Of a DNA stretch of 64,000 bases, positions 17,448 to 26,632 are shown one piece after another. The translations under genes were made by a program, and so were the position numbers. The stretch comes from JAJXXT01 sp963764465. Its GTDB lineage: Bacteria; Pseudomonadota; Alphaproteobacteria; Acetobacterales; Acetobacteraceae. The DNA lies in the NCBI GenBank assembly GCA_963764465.1, contig CAVXSO010000006.1, positions 186,001-250,000 of the forward strand, read 5' to 3'. Below the pieces are notes generated by a model. The model was not told where the DNA came from and made no database searches. It worked only from the letters and a program-made list of their open reading frames with translations. Position 1 is the first letter of the stretch. Each line of letters starts with the position of its first letter.

Positions 17448-19133
17448 ATGAAGCTACGCCGATGGATCGCCGCCGCCGCGGTCGCCTTGCTGCCGTTCAC
17501 AGCCTCCTGGACCGGCATGACCCAAGCCGCACAGGCGGCGCCGAAGGACACGCTGACCATCGGGGTTGCGCAGTTCCCCTCCAGCCTCAACCCCTACATC
17601 GACGCGCTGGTGGTGAAGTCCTACGTGCTGGAATTCGCGGTGCGGCCGATCACCGCGTTCGACCCGCAGTGGAAGAACTCGTGCATGCTCTGCACCGAGG
17701 TCCCGTCGCTGAAGAACGGGCTGGCGAAGATCGTGGACCTGCCGGGGGGCGGCAAGGGCATGGATGTCACCATCAAGCTCAAGCCGGACCTCAAATGGGG
17801 CGATGGCGTGCCGGTGACGACCAAGGACCTCGAGTTCACCTGGAAGGCCGCGACCAACCCGCAGAGCGGCTTCTCCAACCCGCATCCCTGGTCGCGGGTG
17901 AAGAGCATCACCATCGTCGACGACCACACCGCGGTGCTGCACCTCGACAAGGTGCAGAACCTCTACAACTCCTGGGACACGCTGCTGCCGGAGCACATCG
18001 AGGCGCCGATCTTCGCCAAGGGCCTGGCGGATGGCAGCTACATCAAGAACACCGCCTACAACTCGGCGCCGACCACGCCGGGCCTGTGGGACGGTCCCTA
18101 CATGATCACCAAGTATCAGTCGGGCGTGGAGATCGTGCTCTCGGCCAATCCGTACTGGGGCGGGCACAAGCCCGCGATCAGGACCATCGTCATCAAGCTG
18201 ATCGAGAACACCGCGGCGTTGGAGCAGAACCTGCTCTCGGGTGACATCGACATGGTGGCGGGCGAGGGCATCGGGCTTACCATCGACCAGGCGCTGGAAC
18301 TGCAGAAGAAGTACCCGAAGCGCTTCCAGTACAGCTTCCGCCCGAGCCTGACCTACGAGCACATCGACCTGCAGATCGATAACCCGATCCTGAAGGACAT
18401 CCGCGTGCGCCGGGCGCTGATCTACGCCGCCAACCGCCAGCTGATGGTGCAGAAGCTGTTCAACGGCATGCAGCCGGTGGCGGATACCTGGGTCAATCCG
18501 CTCGACCAGAACCACACCAATGACGTGATGAAGTACCCCTACGACCCGAAGCAGGCCGCCACGCTGCTGAAGGAAGCGGGCTGGACCAAGGGTGCCGACG
18601 GGACCTGCCAAAACGCCAAGGGCGAGAAGCTGCAGCTCACGCTCATGACCACCTCCGGCAACCGCCTGCGCGAGCTGCAGGAGCAGGTGCTGCAGAGCAT
18701 GTGGAAGCAGGCCTGCATCGACGTCACCATCAAGAACGAGCCGCCGCGCACGCTGTTCGGCACCACGGTTAAGCATCGTTCCTACACCGGCATGGTGATG
18801 TACGCCTGGTCGTCCAATCCCGGCGATTCGCCGCGCCGGACGCTCTCCTGCGCCCAGATCGGCACGGCGGCGAACAACTGGGGCGGCAACAACGCGATCG
18901 CCTTCTGCGACAAGACGATGGACGCGGACATCGATGCCGCGGAGACCGAGCTCGATCCGGCCAAGCAGAAGGCGACCTGGGCCGACATGCAGCAGATCTA
19001 CGCCAGGGCCGCCTACGTGGTCCCGCTCTTCTTCCGCGCGGACGAGCACGTCTATCCGATCGGCCTCAAGGGCTATACGCCCACGGGCCATGGTGACATG
19101 ACGCCGCTCTGGGCCGAGAACTGGCATTACTGA
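17448..19133 (+). CDS. ABC transporter substrate-binding protein, family 5 (peptide/nickel type)
   Basis: 561 residues. A Sec signal peptide with a basic n-region and hydrophobic core ends near AAQAA (about residue 30). The mature part is a SBP_bac_5 domain: LTIGVAQFPSSLNPY at the start, DGVPVTTKDLEFTW, and the DIRVRRALIYAANRQ hinge helix near residue 325. Such proteins bind di/oligopeptides, heme, opines or other large solutes in the periplasm. It is the first gene of a five-component importer, with the nucleoside hydrolase as sixth gene. The ligand cannot be read from the sequence. Confidence 0.9.
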   Translation: MKLRRWIAAAAVALLPFTASWTGMTQAAQAAPKDTLTIGVAQFPSSLNPYIDALVVKSYVLEFAVRPITAFDPQWKNSCMLCTEVPSLKNGLAKIVDLPGGGKGMDVTIKLKPDLKWGDGVPVTTKDLEFTWKAATNPQSGFSNPHPWSRVKSITIVDDHTAVLHLDKVQNLYNSWDTLLPEHIEAPIFAKGLADGSYIKNTAYNSAPTTPGLWDGPYMITKYQSGVEIVLSANPYWGGHKPAIRTIVIKLIENTAALEQNLLSGDIDMVAGEGIGLTIDQALELQKKYPKRFQYSFRPSLTYEHIDLQIDNPILKDIRVRRALIYAANRQLMVQKLFNGMQPVADTWVNPLDQNHTNDVMKYPYDPKQAATLLKEAGWTKGADGTCQNAKGEKLQLTLMTTSGNRLRELQEQVLQSMWKQACIDVTIKNEPPRTLFGTTVKHRSYTGMVMYAWSSNPGDSPRRTLSCAQIGTAANNWGGNNAIAFCDKTMDADIDAAETELDPAKQKATWADMQQIYARAAYVVPLFFRADEHVYPIGLKGYTPTGHGDMTPLWAENWHY

Positions 19134-19149
19134 TGGCGCCAGCCCGACC

Positions 19150-20115
19150 TTGACGACCCCGCTGCTCGAGGTTGCGGACCTCAGGGTCCGCTTCCCCGTG
19201 CGGGGTGGCGCGCGGGAGGTGGTCGCGGGGATCGGCTACACGCTCGGCGAGGGTCGCACGCTCGGCGTCGTCGGCGAGAGCGGCTGCGGCAAGTCGATGA
19301 CGGCGCTGGCGGTCATGGGCCTTGTGCCGCCGCCAGGCAGAAGCACCGGGGCGCTCAACTTCGCCGGCCGCGACCTCAACGCCCAGACGCCGGAGGATTG
19401 GCGACGCACCCGCGGCGGGCAGATCGCCATGATCTTCCAGGAGCCGATGACGGCGCTCAACCCGGTGATGCCGGTGGGGCACCAGATCGCCGAGGTCATG
19501 GTGCTGCACCGCGGCATGTCCTGGGCGGATGGCGAGAAGCAGGCCGTCACCATGCTCGAGGCGGTCGGGATCAACTCGCCGGACGAGCGGGCGCGTGCCT
19601 ATCCGCACCAGCTCTCCGGCGGCATGCGGCAGCGCGCGATGATCGCGATGGCGCTCGCGGGCGAGCCCAGGCTGCTGATCGCCGACGAGCCGACGACCGC
19701 ACTCGACGTCACGATCCAGGCGCAGATCGTGGACCTGATGCGCGAGCTGCAGGACCGCATCGGCATGGCGATCCAGTTCATCAGCCACAACCTCGCCGTG
19801 GTCTCGGAGATCGCGCACGACATCATCGTGATGTACGCCGGCCGGATCGTGGAGGCAGCGCCGGCGGAGCGGCTGTTCGCGCGGCCGCTCCATCCCTACA
19901 CCAGGGGGCTGATCGCGACGCTGCCGGATTTCGAGCATCGGGTGGACCGGCTGCCTGTCATCCCGGGCGGCGTGCCGAACATGGATACCAAGGTCACGGG
20001 CTGCCGCTTCGCCGACCGCTGTCCGCTCGCCGACGAGGGCTGCCGTTTCACGGAGCCGCCGGCGCGCGAGCTGCTGCCCGGCCACCGCGTCGCCTGCTTC
20101 AAGGCGGCCGCATGA
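19150..20115 (+). CDS. ABC transporter ATP-binding protein, DppD/OppD-like
   Basis: 321 residues from TTG 19150, the only plausible start after the preceding stop. Walker A GESGCGKS (around residue 45), Q-loop FQEPMTALNP, signature LSGGMRQR and Walker B LLIADEPTTALD are complete. The C-terminal oligo_HPY domain has a four-cysteine cluster (CRFADRCPLADEGC plus a late Cys) typical of peptide-importer ATPases. It forms a heterodimer with the next gene, whose ATG overlaps its stop (20112-20115). Confidence 0.9.
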   Translation: MTTPLLEVADLRVRFPVRGGAREVVAGIGYTLGEGRTLGVVGESGCGKSMTALAVMGLVPPPGRSTGALNFAGRDLNAQTPEDWRRTRGGQIAMIFQEPMTALNPVMPVGHQIAEVMVLHRGMSWADGEKQAVTMLEAVGINSPDERARAYPHQLSGGMRQRAMIAMALAGEPRLLIADEPTTALDVTIQAQIVDLMRELQDRIGMAIQFISHNLAVVSEIAHDIIVMYAGRIVEAAPAERLFARPLHPYTRGLIATLPDFEHRVDRLPVIPGGVPNMDTKVTGCRFADRCPLADEGCRFTEPPARELLPGHRVACFKAAA

Positions 20116-21068
20116 CCCCGCTCGTGGAACTCGAGGAGATCAGCGTCCGCTTCCAGGTGGGCGCGGGCGGGCTGTTCGGCCGCGGACGCAGGACGCTGGG
20201 GGCCGCGGAGCGCGTCTCGCTCAGCGTGGACGAGGGCGAGACGGTGGCGCTGGTGGGCGAGAGCGGCAGCGGCAAGTCCACGCTCGGTAACGTCGTCGCC
20301 GGCCTGCAGGTGCCGAGCGAGGGATCGTTGCGCTTCCGGGGCAAGGTGCTGGACGCCGCCACCTGGCCCGCCGCACGCCGCGCCATCCAGATCGTGTTCC
20401 AGGATCCGTTCGGCGCACTCGATCCGCGCATGCCGGTCTCGGACATCATCGTCGAACCGCTGCGCATCCAGAACATCGGCAACCGCGCGGAGCGGCAGGC
20501 GCGCGCGGCGGAGCTGGTGGAGCAGGTTGGCCTGCCGCTCGACGCGCTCAACCGCTATCCGCACGAGTTCTCCGGCGGACAGCGCCAGCGTATCGCCATC
20601 GCCCGCGCGCTGTCGCCGCGCCCGGCGCTGATCGTGGCGGACGAGCCGCTTTCGGCGCTCGACGTCTCGATCCAGTCCCAGGTGCTCAACCTGATGAAGG
20701 AGTTGCAGGAGCGTAACGGCCTCTCCTACCTCTTCATCAGCCACGATCTCGCGGTGGTGCATCACCTGGTGGACCGGGTCGCGGTGCTCTATCTCGGCCG
20801 CCTGGTCGAAGTCGCGACGCGCGAGGCGCTGTTCGCGCACCCGCAGCATCCCTACACGAAGGCGCTGCTGGACAGCGTGCCGCGCATCGGCCGCCGTCGC
20901 GCGCGGGGGCATACGATCAAGGGCGAGATGCCGAGCCCGCTGTCGCCGCCGCCGGGCTGCGTGTTCCACCCGCGCTGCCCCAAGGCCCAGGCGCGCTGCC
21001 GCAGCGAGGTGCCGACGCTGTCCGCAACCGGGCCAGGCCAGCAGGCCGCCTGCCACTTCCCGGGCTGA
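20112..21068 (+). CDS. ABC transporter ATP-binding protein, DppF/OppF-like
   Basis: 318 residues. Walker A GESGSGKST, Q-loop FQDPFGALDP, signature FSGGQRQR, Walker B LIVADEPLSALD and switch His (FISHDLAVV) are intact. It ends with the oligo_HPY Cys cluster (CVFHPRCPKAQARC). It is translationally coupled to the preceding ATPase; the permease genes follow 4 bases later. Confidence 0.9.
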   Translation: MTPLVELEEISVRFQVGAGGLFGRGRRTLGAAERVSLSVDEGETVALVGESGSGKSTLGNVVAGLQVPSEGSLRFRGKVLDAATWPAARRAIQIVFQDPFGALDPRMPVSDIIVEPLRIQNIGNRAERQARAAELVEQVGLPLDALNRYPHEFSGGQRQRIAIARALSPRPALIVADEPLSALDVSIQSQVLNLMKELQERNGLSYLFISHDLAVVHHLVDRVAVLYLGRLVEVATREALFAHPQHPYTKALLDSVPRIGRRRARGHTIKGEMPSPLSPPPGCVFHPRCPKAQARCRSEVPTLSATGPGQQAACHFPG

Positions 21069-21072
21069 GGCG

Positions 21073-22026
21073 ATGGCATCCTATCTTTTCCGCCGCGTGC
21101 TCCAGAGCCTGCTCGTCCTGCTGGTGATGTCCTTCATCATCTATGGCCTGATCGGGCTGATGCCTGGCGATCCGCTCGACATCATGCTCGCCTCCACGCC
21201 CGGGCTGACGCCGGAGGCGGTGGCGCGCCTGCGCGAGATCTACGGGCTCGATCAGCCGCTGATGCTGCGCTACTGGCACTGGCTGATCGCGGCGCTCTCC
21301 GGCAATCTCGGCTATTCGCGGCTGCACTCCGTGCCCGTCGTCGCCGTGCTGCTGCCGGCGCTATGGCAGACGAGCAAGCTGATGATGTCGAGCTTTGTGG
21401 TGAGCGTCGCGGGCGCTTTTGCGCTCGGTATCGCGGCCGCGCGCAAGCCGGGCGGGCTCGTCGACGGGCTGATCGGGCTCGTCGCCTTCGGCGGCATGTC
21501 GGTGCCGGTGTTCTGGCTCGCGCTGATGTTCATCCTGGTCTTCGCGGTGCAGCTCCACTGGCTACCGGCGAGCGGCATCAGCACCGTGGGCGAGGGCGGG
21601 CTGCTCGACCTGCTGCGCCATCTCGTGCTGCCGGTGGTGACGTTGTCGCTCGCGACGATGGGCGGGTTCATCCGCTACGTCCGCGCGAGCATGATCGAGA
21701 CACTGCGCATGGACCACGTGCGCACGGCGCGGGCCAAGGGCGCATCGGAGGCGCGGGTGGTGCTGATCCACGCCTTTCGCAACGCGCTGATCCCCGTGGT
21801 CACGATCATGGCGCTCTCGTTCGGCTCGCTGTTCAACGGCGCGCTGATCACCGAGACGATGTACGCTCAGCCCGGCATGGGAAAGATGATCTTCGACGCC
21901 ATCCAGGGCAACGATTTCAACCTCGCCCTCTCCGGCCTGCTGTTCGCCACCCTGGTGACGCTGGTGAGCAATCTCATCGCCGATCTCACCTACGGCTGGC
22001 TCGATCCGCGGATCACGCTGAAATGA
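21073..22026 (+). CDS. ABC transporter permease, DppB-like
   Basis: 317 residues with about six membrane helices. The N-terminal FRRVLQSLLVLLVMSFIIYGL helix and the LMPGDPLDIM periplasmic motif are diagnostic of DppB/OppB. The cytoplasmic EAA loop (RTARAKGASEARVVLIHAFRN) couples to the ATPases, and the NGALITETMYAQPGMG segment precedes the last helices. It pairs with the following permease. Confidence 0.92.
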   Translation: MASYLFRRVLQSLLVLLVMSFIIYGLIGLMPGDPLDIMLASTPGLTPEAVARLREIYGLDQPLMLRYWHWLIAALSGNLGYSRLHSVPVVAVLLPALWQTSKLMMSSFVVSVAGAFALGIAAARKPGGLVDGLIGLVAFGGMSVPVFWLALMFILVFAVQLHWLPASGISTVGEGGLLDLLRHLVLPVVTLSLATMGGFIRYVRASMIETLRMDHVRTARAKGASEARVVLIHAFRNALIPVVTIMALSFGSLFNGALITETMYAQPGMGKMIFDAIQGNDFNLALSGLLFATLVTLVSNLIADLTYGWLDPRITLK

Positions 22027-22048
22027 GAGCGTTGCAGAGGAGGGCAGC

Positions 22049-22987
22049 ATGAGCGCCACCGCGATCGAGTCCGCCGCCCTGCGCACTGAAAAGCCGGTGG
22101 GCGTGTGGGGGCTGCGCTGGCGCCGCTTCCGCCGCCACCGCACCGGCATGATCGCGCTCGTCGTGCTGGCGCTGCTGGTGCTGTTCGTGCTCGCAGCCTG
22201 GCCGCTCGAGCATGTCACCGGGCTCGATCCCGACGCCGCAGACCTGCTCTCGCGCTACGATCCGCCCTCCGCCCAGCACTGGCTCGGTACCGACGAGGCG
22301 GGGCGAGACGAGCTGCTGCGCCTCATGATCGGCGGGCAGATGTCGCTGCTCGTGGGGCTGATCGCGACCGTCGCCGGCGGCTGCATCGGGCTCACCATCG
22401 GCATCTTCGCCGGCTACTTCGGCGGCAGGATCGACGCGGTGCTGATGCGCTTCACCGACGGCATGATCGCGCTGCCGCTCTTGCCGCTGCTCATCGTGCT
22501 CGGCGCCGTCGATCTCACCAAGCTCGGCTTCTCGCGGGAGTTCGCGCATTCGGGCGCGGCCGGGTTCTGGCGCATCGTCGTCATCATCTCGCTGGTGGAC
22601 TGGACGGCGGTGGCGCGCATCGTCCGTGCCTCGACGCTGCAGATCAAGGAGCGCGACTACGTGCGCGCGGCCCGCGCCGCCGGCGCGCGCGCGCCCTATG
22701 TGATGTTCAGCCACATCCTGCCGAATGTCGCGACGCCGATCATCGTCGCCTTCACCCTCACCGTCGGGCGCGTGATCCTGTTCGAGAGCGTGCTGAGCTT
22801 CCTCGGCTTCGGTATCGTCCCGCCCACGCCGTCCTGGGGCAACATGCTGAACAACGCGCAGGAGATGGTGGAGACGGCGCCGCTGCTCGCGGTCTATCCC
22901 GGGCTCCTGATCTTCATCACGGTGATCGCGGTGAACTTCCTGGGCGATGGGCTGCAGCACGCCTTCGACCCCCGCTCGGAGCCGTGA
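22049..22987 (+). CDS. ABC transporter permease, DppC-like
   Basis: 312 residues. A DppC/OppC-type N-terminal domain (WRRFRRHRTGMIALVVLALLV helix, then HWLGTDEAGRDELLRLM) is followed by a BPD_transp_1 core with the EAA loop DYVRAARAAGARAPYVMFSH. About six membrane helices. It completes the importer. The stop TGA is inside the GTGA that starts the nucleoside hydrolase. Confidence 0.92.
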   Translation: MSATAIESAALRTEKPVGVWGLRWRRFRRHRTGMIALVVLALLVLFVLAAWPLEHVTGLDPDAADLLSRYDPPSAQHWLGTDEAGRDELLRLMIGGQMSLLVGLIATVAGGCIGLTIGIFAGYFGGRIDAVLMRFTDGMIALPLLPLLIVLGAVDLTKLGFSREFAHSGAAGFWRIVVIISLVDWTAVARIVRASTLQIKERDYVRAARAAGARAPYVMFSHILPNVATPIIVAFTLTVGRVILFESVLSFLGFGIVPPTPSWGNMLNNAQEMVETAPLLAVYPGLLIFITVIAVNFLGDGLQHAFDPRSEP

Positions 22988-23901
22988 GCCGCCGGGTTGT
23001 CATCGACACGGACCCCGGCACGGACGACGCAATAGCGCTGTTTCTGGCGTTGGCCTCGCCGGAGATCGAGGTGGCGCTGGTCACCGTCGCCGGCGGCAAT
23101 GTCGGGCTCGGGCGGACGCTCCGCAACGCGAGGGCGCTCGTCTCGGTCGCCGGCGCGGATGTGCCGGTGGTGGCCGGCGCGGACCGGCCGCTGCTCGGCC
23201 GCTTCGAGGACGCTGCGGCTGTGCATGGCGCGGACGGGCTCGCCGGCGTTGCCTTGCCGGAGGGGCGGCCGGCAGCCCCGGGCATCGCCGCGGACGCCAT
23301 TCGCGCGGCGGTGCGTGCGGCCGGCCCGGTCAGGGACGAGCGGGGGGGCCTGACGCTGGTGGGCATCGGCCCGGCCACCAACCTGGCCCTGGCACTCGCG
23401 ACGGAGCCGGCGCTTGCCGCCCATGTCGCCGAGATCGTGCTGATGTCCGGGGCCGTCACGCGCGGCAACGTGACCCCCCATGCCGAGTTCAACGCCTGGT
23501 CGGACCCGGAGGCGCTGTCCGTGGTCCTCGGCTGCGGCCGGCCGGTGACGCTGGCCACGCTGGACCTCACGCGCCAGGCGATCTGCACGCCGGAATGGCT
23601 GGCGTCCCTGCCAGCCGGCGGCCGCTGCATGGCCGCGGCACGGGCGATCCTGGGCGGTGTCCCGATGCGCGCCTACCCGGCGGGCTTTGGCCATCCGCAG
23701 CACGATGCCTGCGCCATCGGCTGGCTGGTCGCGCCACAGATCTTCAGTCATGTGTCGGCGCACGCCGAGGTTGACCACGCGGGCGAGACGCGGGGGCGGA
23801 TCCGGATCGCCTCCGGGGAAGGGCGGATCAGGCTCCTGGAGCGCCTGGATTCCCCGGCGTTTTTCGCCCTGCTCGGGGAGCGGCTCGCCAACCTGCCTTG
23901 A
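22984..23901 (+). CDS. Inosine/uridine-preferring nucleoside hydrolase family protein
   Basis: 305 residues from GTG 22984. The calcium-binding aspartate cluster DTDPGTDDA begins at residue 8; NVTPHAEFNAWSDPEA and the C-terminal GHPQHDACAIGWL motif are characteristic of IU-nucleoside hydrolases, which split ribosides into base and ribose. Translational coupling to the permease indicates it is part of the transport operon, suggesting the importer brings in nucleosides or a nucleoside-like glycoside that this cytoplasmic enzyme cleaves. Confidence 0.88.
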   Translation: MSRRVVIDTDPGTDDAIALFLALASPEIEVALVTVAGGNVGLGRTLRNARALVSVAGADVPVVAGADRPLLGRFEDAAAVHGADGLAGVALPEGRPAAPGIAADAIRAAVRAAGPVRDERGGLTLVGIGPATNLALALATEPALAAHVAEIVLMSGAVTRGNVTPHAEFNAWSDPEALSVVLGCGRPVTLATLDLTRQAICTPEWLASLPAGGRCMAAARAILGGVPMRAYPAGFGHPQHDACAIGWLVAPQIFSHVSAHAEVDHAGETRGRIRIASGEGRIRLLERLDSPAFFALLGERLANLP

Positions 23902-23953
23902 CCCGTGAACCATGCGAGGTGACAGGGGGCTCGGGGCGCGCTAGTTCCGGCCC

Positions 23954-26608
23954 ATGACCGCCAGCCCCATGACCACCAGTAACCAACTTCGCGCGACGTT
24001 CCTGGACTATTTCGCCCGTAATGGCCATGAGGTCGTGGCGTCCTCGCCGCTCGTGCCGCGCAACGACCCCACCCTGCTCTTCACCAACTCCGGGATGGTG
24101 CAGTTCAAGCGCGTGTTCACGGGCCAGGAGCGGCGCCCCTATGCGCGCGCCACCACCGCCCAGAAATGCGTCCGTGCCGGCGGCAAGCACAACGATCTCG
24201 ACAACGTCGGCTACACCGCGCGCCACCATACGTTCTTCGAGATGCTGGGGAACTTCTCCTTTGGCGATTATTTCAAGGAGCAGGCGATCCACCATGCCTG
24301 GACGCTGCTGACGCGCGACTTCAGCCTCCCGCGCGAGCGGCTCATGGTCACCGTCTATTCCGAGGACGACGAGGCGGCGGCGCTGTGGAAAAAGATCGCC
24401 GGCCTGCCGGAGGAGCGCATCGTCCGTATCGCAACCTCCGACAATTTCTGGCGCATGGGCGACACCGGGCCCTGCGGGCCGTGCTCGGAGATCTTTTACG
24501 ACCACGGCCCCGGGATCCCCGGCGGCCCGCCCGGCTCGCCCGACGAGGACGGGGACCGCTTCATCGAGATCTGGAACCTGGTGTTCATGCAGTTCGAGGA
24601 GGGCCCGCCCGGCACCCGCGTACCGCTGCCGCGCCCCTCGATCGACACCGGCATGGGGCTCGAGCGCTTCGCCGCCATCCTGCAGGGCAAGCACGACAAT
24701 TACGATACCGATACGTTGCGCGCGCTCGTGCTTGCCAGTGCGGAGGCCACCGGCCGGGACGCGGACGGGCCGGACCGCGCGAGCCACCGCGTCGTCGCCG
24801 ACCACCTGCGCAGCACCGCCTTCCTCATCGCGGACGGCGTGCTGCCCTCCAACGAGGGGCGTGGCTATGTGCTGCGCCGTATCATGCGCCGCGCCATGCG
24901 CCACGCGCACCGCATGGGCGCGCGCGAGCCGGTCATGGCGCGCATCCTGCCCGCGCTAATTCGCCAGATGGGGGCCGCCTATCCGGAACTCGGCCGTGCC
25001 GAGAAGCTGATTGCCGAGACGGTGACGCTGGAGGAGACGCGGTTCCGCGCGCTGCTCGAGCGCGGGCTGGCGTTGCTGGCGGAAGAGACCGGCAGGCTCG
25101 GGACCGGCGAAAAGCTGGCGGGCGACGTAGCCTTCCGGCTTTACGACACCTATGGCTTCCCGCTCGACCTCACGCAGGACGCGTTGCGCGAGCAGGGGCG
25201 CGGCGTCGATATCGTGGGCTTCGAGGCGGCGATGCAGGAGCAGCGCAAGCGCGCCCGCGCCGCCTGGGCCGGCTCCGGCGAGGCAGCGCAGGACGCGATC
25301 TGGTATTCCCTCCGCGAAAAGCTCGGCGCGACAGAGTTCCTCGGCTACGCGACGGAGCGCGCGGAGGCCGAGGTGCTCGCACTCGTGCAGAACGGCGCGG
25401 AGGTGGCGCAGGCGGGCCTCGGCACCGCCGTCTACGTGGTGCTGAACCAGACGCCGTTCTATGGCGAGAGCGGCGGCCAGGTGGGCGACACCGGTCTGCT
25501 TACCGGCGAGGGCTTCGAGATCCGCATCGACGACACGCAGAAGCGCGCGGGCGACCTGATCGTCCATGCCGGCACGGTCGTCATGGGGTCCGTCAAGCCG
25601 GGTTCGGCGGTGATCGCCGAGGTGGATCACACCCGCCGCGGTGCGATCCGCGCGCATCATTCCGCGACGCACCTCCTGCACGAGGCGCTGCGCCGCCGGC
25701 TCGGCACGCACGTGGCGCAGAAGGGCAGCCTCAACGCGCCGGACCGGCTGCGCTTTGACATCTCCCATCACGCGTCGATCGCGCCCGAGGACCTGCGCGC
25801 GGTGGAGCGCGAGGTGAACGCCCGCATCCGCGAGAACTCCGAAGTCACGACACGGCTGATGACGCCCGACGCCGCGATCGCCGAGGGTGCGATGGCGCTG
25901 TTCGGCGAGAAATACGGCGACGAGGTCCGTGTGGTGAGCATGGGCGGGGGCGAGGGGAACCGCTCCGCCTGGTCGATCGAGCTCTGCGGTGGCACGCATG
26001 TCGGGCGCACCGGCGATATTGGCGCCTTCCGCATCATGGCCGAGAGCGGAGTATCCGCCGGCGTGCGCCGCATCGAGGCGGTGGCGGCCGCTGCCGCGAT
26101 CGCGGCTGCCGAGGAAGACGAGGATCGGCTCGGCGCCATTGCCTCGGCGTTGCGCACCAGCCCCGCGGAAGCCGCCGATCGCGTGGCAGCACTGCTGGAG
26201 GAGCGGCGGCGGCTGGAACGCCAGGTCGCGGAGCTGCAGCGCAAGCTTGCGTCGGGTGAAAGTGCGGCCGGCGGCGCGGAGGAAACGAAATCCGGCAAGC
26301 TCGTCGCGCGCAACCTCGGCGAGGTGGCGCCGGGCGAGCTGAAGGGCCTCGCCGAGACGATACGAAAGCAAAACGATGCCGACGTGGTGGCGCTGATCTC
26401 GACCGCCAACGGCAAGGCCAACATCGTCGTGCATGTTGGCGGCAAGGCAGCGGGGCAGGTCAGCGCCGTCGACCTGGTGCGCGTGGCGGCGGCGGCGGCG
26501 GGTGGCAAGGGCGGGGGCGGCAGGCCGGACATGGCACAGGCCGGCGGGCCGGACGCCGCGGCGGCGGATGCGGCGCTCGCGGCGGTTCGGGCGGCACTCT
26601 CCGGCTGA
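23954..26608 (+). CDS. alaS: Alanyl-tRNA synthetase
   Basis: 884 residues, full length. Class II catalytic domain (motif 2 region with RPYARATTAQKCVRAGGKHN; motif 3 with GMGLERFA), then the editing domain with HSATHLLHE (about residue 570) and CGGTHVGRTG (about 677) zinc/editing motifs, and a C-Ala domain rich in Ala/Gly (GGKGGGGRPDMAQAGG). ATG 23954 is taken as start; ATG 23969 is equally possible because no clear ribosome-binding site precedes either. A housekeeping gene between accessory operons. Confidence 0.97.
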   Translation: MTASPMTTSNQLRATFLDYFARNGHEVVASSPLVPRNDPTLLFTNSGMVQFKRVFTGQERRPYARATTAQKCVRAGGKHNDLDNVGYTARHHTFFEMLGNFSFGDYFKEQAIHHAWTLLTRDFSLPRERLMVTVYSEDDEAAALWKKIAGLPEERIVRIATSDNFWRMGDTGPCGPCSEIFYDHGPGIPGGPPGSPDEDGDRFIEIWNLVFMQFEEGPPGTRVPLPRPSIDTGMGLERFAAILQGKHDNYDTDTLRALVLASAEATGRDADGPDRASHRVVADHLRSTAFLIADGVLPSNEGRGYVLRRIMRRAMRHAHRMGAREPVMARILPALIRQMGAAYPELGRAEKLIAETVTLEETRFRALLERGLALLAEETGRLGTGEKLAGDVAFRLYDTYGFPLDLTQDALREQGRGVDIVGFEAAMQEQRKRARAAWAGSGEAAQDAIWYSLREKLGATEFLGYATERAEAEVLALVQNGAEVAQAGLGTAVYVVLNQTPFYGESGGQVGDTGLLTGEGFEIRIDDTQKRAGDLIVHAGTVVMGSVKPGSAVIAEVDHTRRGAIRAHHSATHLLHEALRRRLGTHVAQKGSLNAPDRLRFDISHHASIAPEDLRAVEREVNARIRENSEVTTRLMTPDAAIAEGAMALFGEKYGDEVRVVSMGGGEGNRSAWSIELCGGTHVGRTGDIGAFRIMAESGVSAGVRRIEAVAAAAAIAAAEEDEDRLGAIASALRTSPAEAADRVAALLEERRRLERQVAELQRKLASGESAAGGAEETKSGKLVARNLGEVAPGELKGLAETIRKQNDADVVALISTANGKANIVVHVGGKAAGQVSAVDLVRVAAAAAGGKGGGGRPDMAQAGGPDAAAADAALAAVRAALSG

Positions 26609-26632
26609 AACGCGTTCGATGCGGGGGCGGGA

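Noticed and set aside
23919..23947. GTGACA followed by TAGTTC upstream of alaS as a promoter
   Set aside because: The -10 matches only two of six bases at a 17-base spacing, so it was not annotated.
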